DNA of 64,000 nt from positions 806,001-870,000 of the forward strand of contig JAJTJC010000036.1 in assembly GCA_021295155.1 (NCBI GenBank), in the 5' to 3' direction. The position numbers and the translations under genes are program-made. Below, in pieces: positions 27,077 to 36,393 of this stretch. The stretch is from Flavobacteriaceae bacterium D16. GTDB taxonomy: Bacteria > Bacteroidota > Bacteroidia > Flavobacteriales > Flavobacteriaceae. Each line of letters starts with the position of its first letter. Position 1 is the first letter of the stretch. Below the pieces are notes generated by a model. The model did not search any database and had not been told where the DNA came from. It saw only the letters and a list, made by a program, of their open reading frames with translations.

Positions 27077-28063
27077 ATGTCAGCCGCTGTTGAACCCATT
27101 TTGCAAGAAAATAAGGACCGATTTGTAATATTCCCAATTGAACACCACGATCTATGGGAATGGTATAAAAAATGTGAGGCCTGTTTTTGGACTGCAGAAG
27201 AAATAGATTTACATCAGGATTTAACTGACTGGAACAATAAGCTGAGTGACGACGAGCGTTACTTCGTAAAGCATATTTTAGCCTTTTTTGCAGCTTCAGA
27301 CGGAATTGTAAATGAGAATCTGGCAGAGAATTTTGTAAATGAAGTTCAGTATTCAGAGGCTAAATTCTTCTATGGGTTTCAAATCATGATGGAGAATATC
27401 CACAGCGAAACCTATTCGTTGTTGATAGACACCTATGTAAAGGATGAAAAGGAAAAGAACATCCTTTTTAAGGCTATCGAAAATTTCCCAGCGATCAAGA
27501 AAAAAGCTGACTGGGCTTTAAAGTGGATAGATTCACCCAGTTTTGCAGAAAGATTGATTGCCTTCGCAGCTGTTGAGGGGATCTTTTTCTCGGGAGCTTT
27601 CTGTTCTATCTTCTGGTTAAAGAAAAGAGGGCTGATGCCTGGCCTGACCTTCTCCAATGAATTGATTTCTCGTGATGAGGGTATGCACTGTGATTATGCA
27701 GTTCATATTCACAACAAACACCTGGTCAATAAGGTTCCGAAAGAACGCATTACAGCAATTATTGTAGACGCACTGAACATTGAACGAGAGTTCATCACAG
27801 AATCACTCCCGGTTAGTCTAATCGGCATGAATTCCAAGCTTATGACCCAGTACCTGGAGTTTGTAACAGACAGGTTACTGGTAGAACTGGAATGTGAAAA
27901 GGTTTACAATTCCACGAATCCATTCGACTTTATGGATATGATTTCCCTGCAGGGGAAAACCAATTTCTTTGAAAAACGTGTTTCCGAATATCAAAAGGCA
28001 GGCGTTTTGAACAAAGAAAAAGACACTGACTCCCAGAAAATAAGCTTCGACGCTGACTTCTAG
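27077..28063 (+). CDS. nrdB: class Ia ribonucleotide reductase, beta subunit
   Basis: The ATG at 27077 gives 328 residues, a normal R2 length; the open frame continues upstream from a TTG but the homologous part begins here. Metal and radical residues are visible. [12 protein letters not shown] carries the early acidic ligand region, [10 protein letters not shown] gives the ligands E106 and H109 and the radical tyrosine Y113 (E-x-x-H-x-x-x-Y as in E. coli E115/H118/Y122), and [19 protein letters not shown] supplies the second Glu/His pair. R2 makes the tyrosyl radical that drives reduction of ribonucleotides in NrdA. nrdB precedes nrdA, the usual order in Bacteroidetes. Confidence 0.95.
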   Translation: MSAAVEPILQENKDRFVIFPIEHHDLWEWYKKCEACFWTAEEIDLHQDLTDWNNKLSDDERYFVKHILAFFAASDGIVNENLAENFVNEVQYSEAKFFYGFQIMMENIHSETYSLLIDTYVKDEKEKNILFKAIENFPAIKKKADWALKWIDSPSFAERLIAFAAVEGIFFSGAFCSIFWLKKRGLMPGLTFSNELISRDEGMHCDYAVHIHNKHLVNKVPKERITAIIVDALNIEREFITESLPVSLIGMNSKLMTQYLEFVTDRLLVELECEKVYNSTNPFDFMDMISLQGKTNFFEKRVSEYQKAGVLNKEKDTDSQKISFDADF

Positions 28064-28081
28064 GAAGTATGTTTAGAGCAG

Positions 28082-28098
28082 CCCCAAATTTCCTGGGG
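28082..28098 (+). terminator. short hairpin between nrdB and nrdA
   Basis: CCCCA (28082-28086) pairs with TGGGG (28094-28098) and is followed by TTTTGCTTT. The stem is only five pairs, so it may act as a leaky terminator or as an mRNA processing site that adjusts the nrdB to nrdA ratio. Confidence 0.4.
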
Positions 28099-28175
28099 TT
28101 TTGCTTTGCCTTAAAATGAAATGTTAAATTTATTTAACACTAATCCAACCAAGAGAACACTAATAATTGTAGCAA

Positions 28176-30653
28176 ATGTTTGTAGTAAAAAGAGACGGAA
28201 GAAAAGAACCGATCATGTTCGACAAGATCACGGCCCGGGTAAGAAAATTATGTTATGGGCTTAACGGTCTGGTAGACCCGGTAAAAGTAGCCATGCGGGT
28301 AATAGAAGGCCTGTATGATGGGGTGACCACCTCAGAATTGGATAATCTGGCTGCCGAAATCGCGGCAACATTGACTACAACACATCCGGATTATGCCAAA
28401 TTGGCGGCCCGTATTTCTGTCTCTAACCTCCATAAGAATACCAAGAAATCCTTTTCAGAAACGATGAAGGATCTCTATGAATACGTAAACCCCAGAACAG
28501 GGAAAAAAGCTCCCCTGTTGTCTGAAGAGGTTTATAAGGTCGTTATGGATAATGCAGACAAGCTCGATTCTACAATTATCTACAACCGTGATTTTGGCTA
28601 CGATTATTTCGGTTTCAAAACGCTTGAACGTTCATACCTGCTCAAATTAAATGGACAAATTGCAGAGCGGCCACAGCATATGCTGATGCGTGTTGCAGTT
28701 GGAATTCATGTGAATGATCTGGATGCTGCCATAGAAACCTATGAGCTGATGTCCAAAAAATATTTTACACACGCTACTCCTACCTTGTTTAATTCCGGCA
28801 CACCCAAGCCTCAGATGTCATCCTGCTTCCTTCTGGCCATGCGAGATGACAGTATTGACGGGATTTATGATACGCTGAAGCAAACAGCCAAAATATCACA
28901 ATCTGCAGGAGGGATAGGCCTTTCTATTCATAATATCCGGGCAACCGGATCTTACATTGCCGGAACCAACGGAACATCCAACGGGATTGTCCCAATGCTG
29001 AGGGTATACAATGATACAGCCCGCTATGTAGATCAGGGAGGGGGAAAACGAAAAGGTAGTTTTGCCATTTACGTAGAGCCATGGCATGCTGATATTTTTG
29101 AGTTCCTGGAGCTAAAAAAGAACCACGGGAAAGAAGAAATGCGCGCCCGTGACCTTTTCTATGCCATGTGGATCCCGGATCTCTTCATGAAAAGGGTAGA
29201 GGCTGATGGACAGTGGACCTTAATGTGTCCGAATGAATGTCCAGGTTTGTTCTCCACACACAGTGAAGAATTCGAAAAATTGTACACCCAATATGAAGCA
29301 GAAGGTAAGGGCCGGAAATCCATTAGGGCCAGAGAGCTTTGGGAGAAGATTCTGGAATCACAGATCGAAACGGGCACACCCTATATGCTGTATAAGGATG
29401 CCGCAAACCGAAAAAGCAACCAACAAAACCTGGGAACCATCCGATCCTCGAACCTCTGTACAGAGATATTGGAATATACTTCCAAGGATGAAATAGCCGT
29501 TTGCAACCTGGCATCAATAGCCTTACCGATGTTTGTGAAAAACGGGGAATTTGACCACCGGGAGTTATTCAAGGTTACTAAACGGGTGACCAAGAACCTG
29601 AACCGGGTAATCGACCGGAACTACTACCCCGTTAAAGAAGCAGAGAATTCCAATATGCGCCACCGTCCGATCGGACTTGGTGTGCAGGGCCTTGCAGACA
29701 CATTTATCCAACTTCGTCTTCCTTTTACCTCTGATGAGGCCAAGAAGCTGAACCAGGAAATTTTTGAGACCCTGTATTACGCTGCAGTAACGGCCTCTAT
29801 GGAACTCGCTAAGGACGAAGGGCCTTATTCTACGTACAAAGGATCTCCAATAGCTAAGGGACAATTCCAGCATAATCTTTGGGGGATAAAAGACGAAGAA
29901 CTCTCTGGCCGCTGGGATTGGGGAAAACTCAGGGAAAAAATTAAAAAGCACGGGGTTCGCAACTCCCTCCTGGTGGCACCTATGCCTACGGCGTCTACGT
30001 CGCAAATCCTTGGTAACAACGAGTGTTTTGAGCCCTATACTTCCAATATTTATACGCGTAGGGTACTTTCAGGAGAGTTTATCGTGGTTAATAAGCACCT
30101 TTTGGAAGATCTTGTAAAGCTTGGTCTTTGGAATGAGACCATGAAGCAGGAACTCATGAGGGCCAACGGTTCCATCCAGCATATCGATGTAATTCCTGAA
30201 GATATCAGAGAGCTTTACAAAACGGTATGGGAACTGAAGATGAAAGACATTATTGATATGTCCAGGCAACGTGGTTATTTTATTGACCAAAGCCAGTCTC
30301 TCAACCTCTTCATGGAAAATGCCAACTACTCTAAGTTGACATCAATGCATTTCTATGCATGGAAGAGCGGATTGAAAACCGGAATGTATTATTTGAGAAC
30401 AAAGGCCGCTGTAGATGCCATCAAGTTTACGCTGGACAACACCAAGAAAAAGGAGGTGCCGGTAAGCGTGGCTGCTGAAGCTGAAGTAATCGCTGCTGCT
30501 CCCAAGTCTGCAACAGATATTAAAGTGAAAACATCACCGGTTAAAACTGCTGAAACAGATGTAGAGCCTATGTCTCCTGAAGAGATGAAGGAATTGATCG
30601 CGCGAGCAAAAGAAGGGCAGGCCGATGATGATTGCCTGATGTGCGGGTCATAA
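28176..30653 (+). CDS. nrdA: class Ia ribonucleotide reductase, alpha subunit
   Basis: The 825 residues start with an ATP-cone (about 1-90, [20 protein letters not shown]), the allosteric activity site. The catalytic domain follows with [16 protein letters not shown] (first active-site cysteine), [25 protein letters not shown] (radical-transfer cysteine and Glu) and the loop [24 protein letters not shown]. The tail after about residue 755 is an Ala/Lys-rich linker ending in DDDCLMCGS, whose CxxC accepts electrons from thioredoxin or glutaredoxin. Together with NrdB it reduces NDPs to dNDPs aerobically. A dyad GTTAAA-4-TTTAAC at 28123-28138 in the nrdB-nrdA gap could be a regulator site; no NrdR box is recognised. 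Confidence 0.96.
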   Translation: MFVVKRDGRKEPIMFDKITARVRKLCYGLNGLVDPVKVAMRVIEGLYDGVTTSELDNLAAEIAATLTTTHPDYAKLAARISVSNLHKNTKKSFSETMKDLYEYVNPRTGKKAPLLSEEVYKVVMDNADKLDSTIIYNRDFGYDYFGFKTLERSYLLKLNGQIAERPQHMLMRVAVGIHVNDLDAAIETYELMSKKYFTHATPTLFNSGTPKPQMSSCFLLAMRDDSIDGIYDTLKQTAKISQSAGGIGLSIHNIRATGSYIAGTNGTSNGIVPMLRVYNDTARYVDQGGGKRKGSFAIYVEPWHADIFEFLELKKNHGKEEMRARDLFYAMWIPDLFMKRVEADGQWTLMCPNECPGLFSTHSEEFEKLYTQYEAEGKGRKSIRARELWEKILESQIETGTPYMLYKDAANRKSNQQNLGTIRSSNLCTEILEYTSKDEIAVCNLASIALPMFVKNGEFDHRELFKVTKRVTKNLNRVIDRNYYPVKEAENSNMRHRPIGLGVQGLADTFIQLRLPFTSDEAKKLNQEIFETLYYAAVTASMELAKDEGPYSTYKGSPIAKGQFQHNLWGIKDEELSGRWDWGKLREKIKKHGVRNSLLVAPMPTASTSQILGNNECFEPYTSNIYTRRVLSGEFIVVNKHLLEDLVKLGLWNETMKQELMRANGSIQHIDVIPEDIRELYKTVWELKMKDIIDMSRQRGYFIDQSQSLNLFMENANYSKLTSMHFYAWKSGLKTGMYYLRTKAAVDAIKFTLDNTKKKEVPVSVAAEAEVIAAAPKSATDIKVKTSPVKTAETDVEPMSPEEMKELIARAKEGQADDDCLMCGS

Positions 30654-30713
30654 CCTGTAGATTCAAGTATAGAGCTCGCTTGTATCTTTTATAAATTAGT
30701 GTTTATTGATCGA

Positions 30714-30768
30714 AAAACACCCAGGAAGGGTCCGCACCTCACGAAATGGACCCGGACCAGGGTGTTTT
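30714..30768 (+). terminator. long two-part hairpin after nrdA
   Basis: The outer arms AAAACACCC (30714-30722) and GGGTGTTTT (30760-30768) and the inner arms GGGTCC (30728-30733) and GGACCC (30748-30753) form one elongated hairpin followed by a T-rich run. It is the likely end of the nrd transcript, though unusually long for a simple terminator. Confidence 0.7.
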
Positions 30769-30877
30769 GTTTTATGGGATATCCTTTTTAAAAAGTACGA
30801 TCAAATCTTTGAAAAATTGGGCACGGAAACCCCGCTCAGGAAATTGAGCGACGGTAAAGAAAGAAGTAAAGTAGACC

Positions 30878-30964
30878 TTAGTCTTTAAAATACGGCCTGA
30901 TCACCAAAGAAGATAGTGCTAAAAGGGCCGAATAAACGCATAAAATGATGATATAGTAATCCAT
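30878..30964 (-). CDS. possible 28-residue single-helix membrane peptide
   Basis: An ATG at 30964 on the minus strand opens a frame of 28 residues ending at 30878. Residues 2-22 (DYYIIILCVYSALLALSSLV) are a well-formed membrane helix, followed by the polar end IRPYFKD. The layout resembles very small membrane subunits or regulators such as KdpF-like or CydX-like peptides, but no relation is claimed. It fills part of a 511-base stretch (30654-31164) otherwise holding only the nrd hairpin. A TATGTTGC box, near the -7 consensus, lies about 20 bases upstream. Translation is unproven. Confidence 0.3.
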   Translation of the reverse strand: MDYYIIILCVYSALLALSSLVIRPYFKD

Positions 30965-31164
30965 CTTTAGCAGTTTTAAGGCAACATATATATTTACGGA
31001 ATAAAACTGCTTTTTGGATTATCCAGGGGCTTAAAATTTCTATAAAAAGAGTCTATTCCCAAAAAGGGAACCATAAGATAAGATGATTGATAAGCCTGAT
31101 ATTAATTCCAATATGTGCTGCCACTGAGGGCAATCCGCTCCATGAAATGCTTCTTTTCAAAAGG

Positions 31165-31821
31165 CTATAATTGTGGTGACCAGACCTTACTCCCGGTTAA
31201 TTCATTTACATCTGCACAGGCTATGTATTCCCCGGGTACGGAGGCATAGGGAAGGACTTCTTCACCTACATATTCAGTGTTCTTATATGCCCAAATGGCA
31301 AAGCTGCGTAAGGTAGATGCCAGGTTGGCATTGGCCACTTCCTCAGCCAATTCCGCAGTTTCACCTTTTGCCATGGCTTCCATATAAGCTCCCAAGGCTT
31401 CCTGATTGGCTTTTTCTTTTTTAGGATCAAGCACCTTTAAGGCTGAAACCAGAACAGGTTCGATATCTTCACTGTCCAGATCCTCCAGATTTTCCTTCCC
31501 AGATGTCCTGAGCGCAGTACTTCCAAATTTTCCCATCAACATGCGAATAAAACCTTGATCTTCCAGTGGCGTAACCTCGTCCAGGTATCGGTCAATAAAG
31601 ATGTGTACATTCACTTCAGATGCTGATGGGGTATCGGTTTTGGGCAGGAGTATGTCTACCAAATGGGTAAGTACGTTCCCTTCTCCGGGACTAAAAAACC
31701 GCGGCGTCCAGTTTACCGCTGATTCTCCTTTACAACTTTTCAACAGGCTGATTACTGTAGGTGTGGCTACGGTATAGCCCATAGCAAGCCCTATATTCTT
31801 AAGTGCTTTTCTTCTGTCCAT
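31165..31821 (-). CDS. gluconate 2-dehydrogenase subunit 3-like small subunit (Tat-type lipoprotein)
   Basis: The 218 residues match the subunit-3 family: a twin-arginine start (DRRKALKNIGLAMGYTVATP) with a possible lipid-attachment cysteine in SLLKSC (residue 30), then FFSPGEGNVLTHLVDILLPKTDTPSASEVNVHIFID, which is diagnostic. Such small subunits carry the Tat signal that takes a partner GMC flavoprotein across the membrane already folded. Its start overlaps the stop of the GMC gene by one base (TAATG), so both subunits are made in a coupled manner. It would act in the periplasm, probably tethered to a membrane. Confidence 0.88.
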   Translation of the reverse strand: MDRRKALKNIGLAMGYTVATPTVISLLKSCKGESAVNWTPRFFSPGEGNVLTHLVDILLPKTDTPSASEVNVHIFIDRYLDEVTPLEDQGFIRMLMGKFGSTALRTSGKENLEDLDSEDIEPVLVSALKVLDPKKEKANQEALGAYMEAMAKGETAELAEEVANANLASTLRSFAIWAYKNTEYVGEEVLPYASVPGEYIACADVNELTGSKVWSPQL

Positions 31822-33533
31822 TAGAGTAATCCTTTTTTAAGTTGCCCAGCTGCATGATTGGCTGCCCTTGCCGTAAAGGCCATATAGGTAAGTGATGGAT
31901 TGACGCAAGACGCAGAGGTCATGAAGGCCCCATCGGTAACATAAACATTCTTTACAGCATGTATTTGATTATATCCATTCAATACAGATGTCTTGGGATC
32001 CCGGCCCATGCGCGCAGTACCCATTTCATGAATTCCAATCCCCAGGGCCCCCGGATCGTCATAGGCTTCCACGTCATGTAAACCAGCTTTGGTCAACATT
32101 TCAACTGCCTGCTCTTTTATATCTTCACGCATTTTCCACTCATTTTCCCCAAATTCGGCATCAAAGGTAACAGTAGGTAATCCCCAGCCATCGAGTTTAT
32201 CGTAGTCCAGGGTCATGCGGTTGTGCTCATAGGGTAATACTTCACCAAAACCACTCATGCCAAACTGCCAGCCCCCAGGTTTAAGGATGGCTTCTTTCAG
32301 ATTTTTTCCGTGAGACATCTCAGCTATAGCATCCTGCCAGTTACCTCGGGATGCAGAACCCTGATAGCCGTATCCCCGAATAAATTCTTTAGAATCAGAT
32401 TTACCTCCCAGATTCCTGAAACGTGGCAAGTATATTCCGACAGGCTTACGTCCTTTATAATATTTATCTTCAAAGCCATCATATTTTCCAGAAGCACCAG
32501 CATCCAGATGGTGATCCATGATATTTCTACCCAGCTGGTCCGAGTCGTTGCCCATTCCATTCGGGAAACGGTCTGATTTGGATTGCATCAGGATTGCAGT
32601 TGACGCAATGGCTGAAGCACATAGGAAGACAATCTTGGCCTTGAATTCAAACGCTTCTTTGGTTTCCCGGTCAATTACCTTTACACCGCTAGCCTTTTTG
32701 GTATCCGGGTCATAAATAACCTCATGAACTATTGAATCCGGACGAAGGGTAAGATTCCCGGTTCGCTCCGCAGCAGGAAGGGTAGAAGAAAGACTACTGA
32801 AATAAGCCCCAAAAGGACATCCCCGCATGCAGCGGTTCCTGAACTGACAGCGGTTACGGCCATCATACTTCTTATCGCTATTAATATGGGCAACACGGCC
32901 AGCTGTGAGGAAACGATCATCGTATTGTTCCAGCAATTTTTCCCTGATATGTTGCTCCAGGCAGTTAAGCTCGATCATGGGTTCAAACTGTCCGTCTGGC
33001 AGCTGTCGTAACCCAAGCTTTTCCCCCGTCACCCCAATATAGGATTCCACCTTGTCGTACCAGGGAGCTATGTCTTTATAGCGTACCGGCCAGTCAACAG
33101 CAATGCCGTCTATTTTATTGGCTTCGAAGTCCAGAGCACTCCAGCGGTAGCTGTGCCTACCCCAGGTGATGGAGCGGCCTCCCACATGGTATCCCCGCAT
33201 CCAGTCAAATCGTTTGATCTCATTGTAAGGGTGTTCCAGGTCGTTTACAAAAAAGTGATTATGCGCCGCCCGGGTAGTGTAACCGGTCCTGGCCTGCTTT
33301 AGTTGTTTGGCCTGATCCTCCCGGCTAAGGGTGCCTCCATTATCGAAGTCCCAGGGATCCATATTAGCGGTTTTATAGTCCTTAATATGCTCTACCATGG
33401 GACCACGCTCGAGAATCAGTGTTTTTAATCCCCTTTCACATAATTCCTTTGCAGCCCAGCCTCCGCTGATACCTGTACCAACAACAATGGCGTCATAAGA
33501 CGCCTGTTCTTCATTGTAATAGAATTTACCCAT
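31821..33533 (-). CDS. GMC-family FAD dehydrogenase with Fe-S cysteine motif (glycoside 3-dehydrogenase-like)
   Basis: The 570 residues begin with the FAD-binding fold AIVVGTGISGGWAAKELCERG (residues 15-35). The second GMC block follows as RGYHVGGRSITWGRHSYRW. Cysteines 229, 235 and 239 in RCQFRNRCMRGC have C-x5-C-x3-C spacing, very like the cluster that binds a 3Fe-4S centre in bacterial FAD glucose dehydrogenase and is reported for FAD glycoside 3-dehydrogenases. The C-terminal catalytic His/Asn pair lies in GIHEMGTARMG and SCVNPSLT. No signal peptide is present, which fits export bound to the Tat small subunit encoded next. Oxidation of a sugar hydroxyl, perhaps at C3, is inferred from these features and the neighbours. 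Confidence 0.85.
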   Translation of the reverse strand: MGKFYYNEEQASYDAIVVGTGISGGWAAKELCERGLKTLILERGPMVEHIKDYKTANMDPWDFDNGGTLSREDQAKQLKQARTGYTTRAAHNHFFVNDLEHPYNEIKRFDWMRGYHVGGRSITWGRHSYRWSALDFEANKIDGIAVDWPVRYKDIAPWYDKVESYIGVTGEKLGLRQLPDGQFEPMIELNCLEQHIREKLLEQYDDRFLTAGRVAHINSDKKYDGRNRCQFRNRCMRGCPFGAYFSSLSSTLPAAERTGNLTLRPDSIVHEVIYDPDTKKASGVKVIDRETKEAFEFKAKIVFLCASAIASTAILMQSKSDRFPNGMGNDSDQLGRNIMDHHLDAGASGKYDGFEDKYYKGRKPVGIYLPRFRNLGGKSDSKEFIRGYGYQGSASRGNWQDAIAEMSHGKNLKEAILKPGGWQFGMSGFGEVLPYEHNRMTLDYDKLDGWGLPTVTFDAEFGENEWKMREDIKEQAVEMLTKAGLHDVEAYDDPGALGIGIHEMGTARMGRDPKTSVLNGYNQIHAVKNVYVTDGAFMTSASCVNPSLTYMAFTARAANHAAGQLKKGLL

Positions 33534-33677
33534 TTAAGTGTTTCCCTTTTTGGACGAAATAGATTCTAAATATAAAATTATTTTTCTACATTTAGCTGAA
33601 CACCCTATTTGTTTGGCAGTTTCCGAAAAGGCCTGATAAAAGGGGTATTATTACCAAAAACATAACAAGCTGTTACC

Positions 33678-34676
33678 ATGATGAACAACACAATGATCAA
33701 GAAGAGTTTTGTCTTACTATTTGCACTCGCATTCTCCGTAATTTCCTGTAAAGAAGTGAAAAAAACAGAGCAAGCAACCACCGAGGAATCTGAAGAAGTT
33801 ACTATGCAGGGAACCACTGAGTTTCCTTTATCCCTCGCACAATGGTCTATCCACCGTATGATCTGGGACGGTGCTGATCCATACTCCTTTGCTGAAAAGG
33901 CTCACGGATGGGGATTCACCGGACTGGAGTATGTAAGTCAGTTATACAACAAAGAACTCGAAGCCGCAGGCTTTTCTGAAGAAGCTATGAACAACTTTGT
34001 ATCACGCTCCAATGCCGAGGCCGAAAAGTATGGCTTGACTAACCTCATTATAATGATAGACGGACAGGGCGACCTTGCCACCTCCGATGCAGAAGAGCGA
34101 AAAAGCGCCGTTGAAAACCATTTTAAGTGGGTAGATGCGGCAGCGGCTCTGGGATGCCACTCCATCCGGGTCAATCTTTCAGGCAGTTCTGACCCCGAAG
34201 AATGGGTGCCTAACTCTGTAGATGGACTTACCCAGTTGGCTACTTACGCCAAGGACAAAAACATCAATGTAATTGTTGAAAATCACGGAGGACTGTCTTC
34301 CAACGCTGCATTACTTGCTAAGGTGATGAGGACTGTGAACATGGAAAACTGCGGAACCCTACCGGATTTTGGAAACTTCTGTATCCGGCGTAATGTGCCT
34401 TCTGATTATTCCAAAGGTTGCGCAGAGATGTATGATTTATACCAAGGAGTAGAAGAATTAATGCCTTTTGCAAAAGCCGTAAGTGCCAAATCGCACAATT
34501 TTGATGAAGCAGGAAATGAGACTGAGATAGATTACGGCAAGATGCTGCAGATTGTTAAAAATGCGGGATACTCTGGTTTCATTGGAGTAGAATATGAAGG
34601 AAATGAACTGGGAGAGGAAGAAGGTATTATTGCCACGCGCGACCTGATACTACGGGAGGCTAAAATGCTTCAATAA
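33678..34676 (+). CDS. exported TIM-barrel sugar isomerase/lyase-like lipoprotein
   Basis: The 332 residues start with a lipoprotein signal ending in AFSVISC (cysteine 24) and an acidic linker (TTEESEEVT). The xylose-isomerase-like TIM barrel follows. LSLAQWSIHRMIWDG marks strand 1, GFTGLEYVSQLY strand 2, ALGCHSIRVNLSG strand 4, NVIVENHGG strand 5 with a metal-ligand Glu, GTLPDFGNFCI strand 6 with Asp, and GVEYEGNELGEEEG strand 8 with Glu. Family members are isomerases, epimerases or, in 3-keto-glycoside pathways, eliminating lyases. Export to the periplasm and divergence from the dehydrogenase operon suggest it acts on the same sugar. Confidence 0.85.
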   Translation: MMNNTMIKKSFVLLFALAFSVISCKEVKKTEQATTEESEEVTMQGTTEFPLSLAQWSIHRMIWDGADPYSFAEKAHGWGFTGLEYVSQLYNKELEAAGFSEEAMNNFVSRSNAEAEKYGLTNLIIMIDGQGDLATSDAEERKSAVENHFKWVDAAAALGCHSIRVNLSGSSDPEEWVPNSVDGLTQLATYAKDKNINVIVENHGGLSSNAALLAKVMRTVNMENCGTLPDFGNFCIRRNVPSDYSKGCAEMYDLYQGVEELMPFAKAVSAKSHNFDEAGNETEIDYGKMLQIVKNAGYSGFIGVEYEGNELGEEEGIIATRDLILREAKMLQ

Positions 34677-34692
34677 TCCATAGCAAGTATAA

Positions 34693-35136
34693 ATGAAAGC
34701 ATTCTTCAACCAGGTTTTTGACTATAATTTCCAATGCAACAAAAAACTAATTCATAGCTGCACGGAACTTAAAACGGTCCCAGAAGAAGTCATTCGTTTA
34801 TTCAGTCATTTACTCAACGCCCATCATATCTGGAATTCCCGTATGCTAAGAACAGCTCCGGTACATGAAGTATGGCAGCTTCATGATATCCAATACTGGG
34901 GGGAACTGCATTACGAGAACCAGCGCAACTCTTTTGAAATAATTACCAACGCAGATAGTTTTGAGAAGCGGATAGATTACGAAAGTTCAGAAGGAAAATC
35001 GTATTCCAATTCCCTTCAGGATATTCTGTTTCATATCATCAATCACTCAACACATCACAGGGCCCAGATTTCTTCGCTATTCCGAAGTAACAAGCTGGGA
35101 CCAATACCTATGGATTACATCATATACAAACGCTAA
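34693..35136 (+). CDS. DinB-like metal-binding protein
   Basis: The 147 residues fit the DinB/YfiT four-helix bundle, with histidines in LLNAHHIWNSRM (about 37-48) and HIINHSTHHRAQI (about 116-128) supplying the usual three-histidine metal site. Members include thiol-transferases that use bacillithiol or mycothiol, and many of unknown role. Given the bacilliredoxin gene in this window, a thiol-related role is possible but unsupported by anything more. It starts 16 bases after the TIM-barrel gene and 11 bases before the permease gene, in the same operon. Confidence 0.85.
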   Translation: MKAFFNQVFDYNFQCNKKLIHSCTELKTVPEEVIRLFSHLLNAHHIWNSRMLRTAPVHEVWQLHDIQYWGELHYENQRNSFEIITNADSFEKRIDYESSEGKSYSNSLQDILFHIINHSTHHRAQISSLFRSNKLGPIPMDYIIYKR

Positions 35137-35147
35137 ACGAGCAACTA

Positions 35148-36377
35148 ATGAAAACAGCCGTTAAGTTTCAGTTGTCGTTTATGATGTTTCTTGAGTTTTT
35201 TATCTGGGGAGGCTGGTTTGTTACCATGGGGATATATTTGCCCAACACCTTAAAATCATCAGGGGCTGAGATTGCACTGGCATACTCTACGCAATCCTGG
35301 GGCGCTATTATTGCACCCTTTATTATTGGATTGATTGCAGATCGTTATTTCAATGCAGAACGGATTCTGGGATTATTGCACCTGGCCGGGGCATTTCTAA
35401 TGTATCAGATGGCCAATGCTGAAGAATTTCTGGTCTTTTACCCGTATATCCTGGGCTATATGATCCTGTATATGCCTACTCTTGCCCTGGTTAATTCCGT
35501 AGCCTTTAACCAAATGGATAATCCCGCAAAGCAATTTTCTCCTGTACGGGTTTTTGGAACGGTGGGTTGGATTACGGCCGGGCTGGTGATCAGCTATGTC
35601 TTTCAATGGGACGCTGAAGAGAACGTAGCCCAGGGGATGCTGCGCAATACCTTTCTCATGACTGCGGTAGCTTCTGTAATCCTTGGATTATTTAGTTTTA
35701 CCTTACCAAAAACAGCACCCAGGGTTGATAAATCGGAAAAGGTTTCCATTTCAGGAATCCTTGGATTAGATGCCCTGAAACTCCTGAAAGACAGGAATTT
35801 CCTGGTGTTTTTTATGGCTTCCATACTCATTTGTATCCCACTTGCCTTTTACTACCAGCATGCCGGACAATTCCTGGGGGAAATTGGAGTTAGCAACCCT
35901 GCCGGAAAAATGACTATTGGTCAGGCTTCCGAAGTTATATTTATGCTCTTGCTTCCGTTATTCTTTGCACGATACGGGTTTAAAAAGACTATCCTTTTCG
36001 GGATGCTGGCCTGGGTGTTGAGGTATATCCTGTTTACCTATGGCAATGCCGATGAACTGGTCTTTATGCTCTTGATAGGTATTGCCCTACACGGGATTTG
36101 TTATGACTTTTTCTTTGTATCAGGCCAAATTTATACCGAGACTAAAGCGGGGCCAAAGTATAAAAGTGCCGCCCAGGGTCTTATTACACTGGCAACTTAT
36201 GGAGTGGGAATGCTGATCGGGTTCTGGATCGCCGGGATAATTACAGATTTCCATGCCTTAGGGGAAAACAGTCATAACTGGGAAGGCATTTGGATATTTC
36301 CAGCCGTTTTTGCCGTTGTGGTATTTGTATTATTTGCCATTCTGTTTAAGAATGAAAAAATAGTGTATAAACATTAA
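35148..36377 (+). CDS. NupG-like MFS permease (nucleoside:H+ symporter family)
   Basis: The 409 residues form about twelve membrane helices with the nucleoside:H+ symporter pattern: QLSFMMFLEFFIWGGWFVTMGIYL at the start, GAIIAPFIIGLIADRYFNAERIL in the first loop region, and RVFGTVGWITAGL near residue 130. In Bacteroidetes this family often lies beside TIM-barrel and Gfo/Idh/MocA genes rather than nucleoside genes, so it probably imports a sugar or an oxidised sugar (a keto-sugar) here. That substrate is inference. It is 16 bases upstream of the dehydrogenase gene. Confidence 0.85.
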   Translation: MKTAVKFQLSFMMFLEFFIWGGWFVTMGIYLPNTLKSSGAEIALAYSTQSWGAIIAPFIIGLIADRYFNAERILGLLHLAGAFLMYQMANAEEFLVFYPYILGYMILYMPTLALVNSVAFNQMDNPAKQFSPVRVFGTVGWITAGLVISYVFQWDAEENVAQGMLRNTFLMTAVASVILGLFSFTLPKTAPRVDKSEKVSISGILGLDALKLLKDRNFLVFFMASILICIPLAFYYQHAGQFLGEIGVSNPAGKMTIGQASEVIFMLLLPLFFARYGFKKTILFGMLAWVLRYILFTYGNADELVFMLLIGIALHGICYDFFFVSGQIYTETKAGPKYKSAAQGLITLATYGVGMLIGFWIAGIITDFHALGENSHNWEGIWIFPAVFAVVVFVLFAILFKNEKIVYKH

Positions 36378-36393
36378 ATATAAGAACCTTCAT

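Noticed and set aside
30706-30888. Plus-strand 60-residue frame in the gap after nrdA
   Set aside because: Starts at a non-ATG codon inside the terminator hairpin and reads through both arms; composition is not protein-like in the first half.
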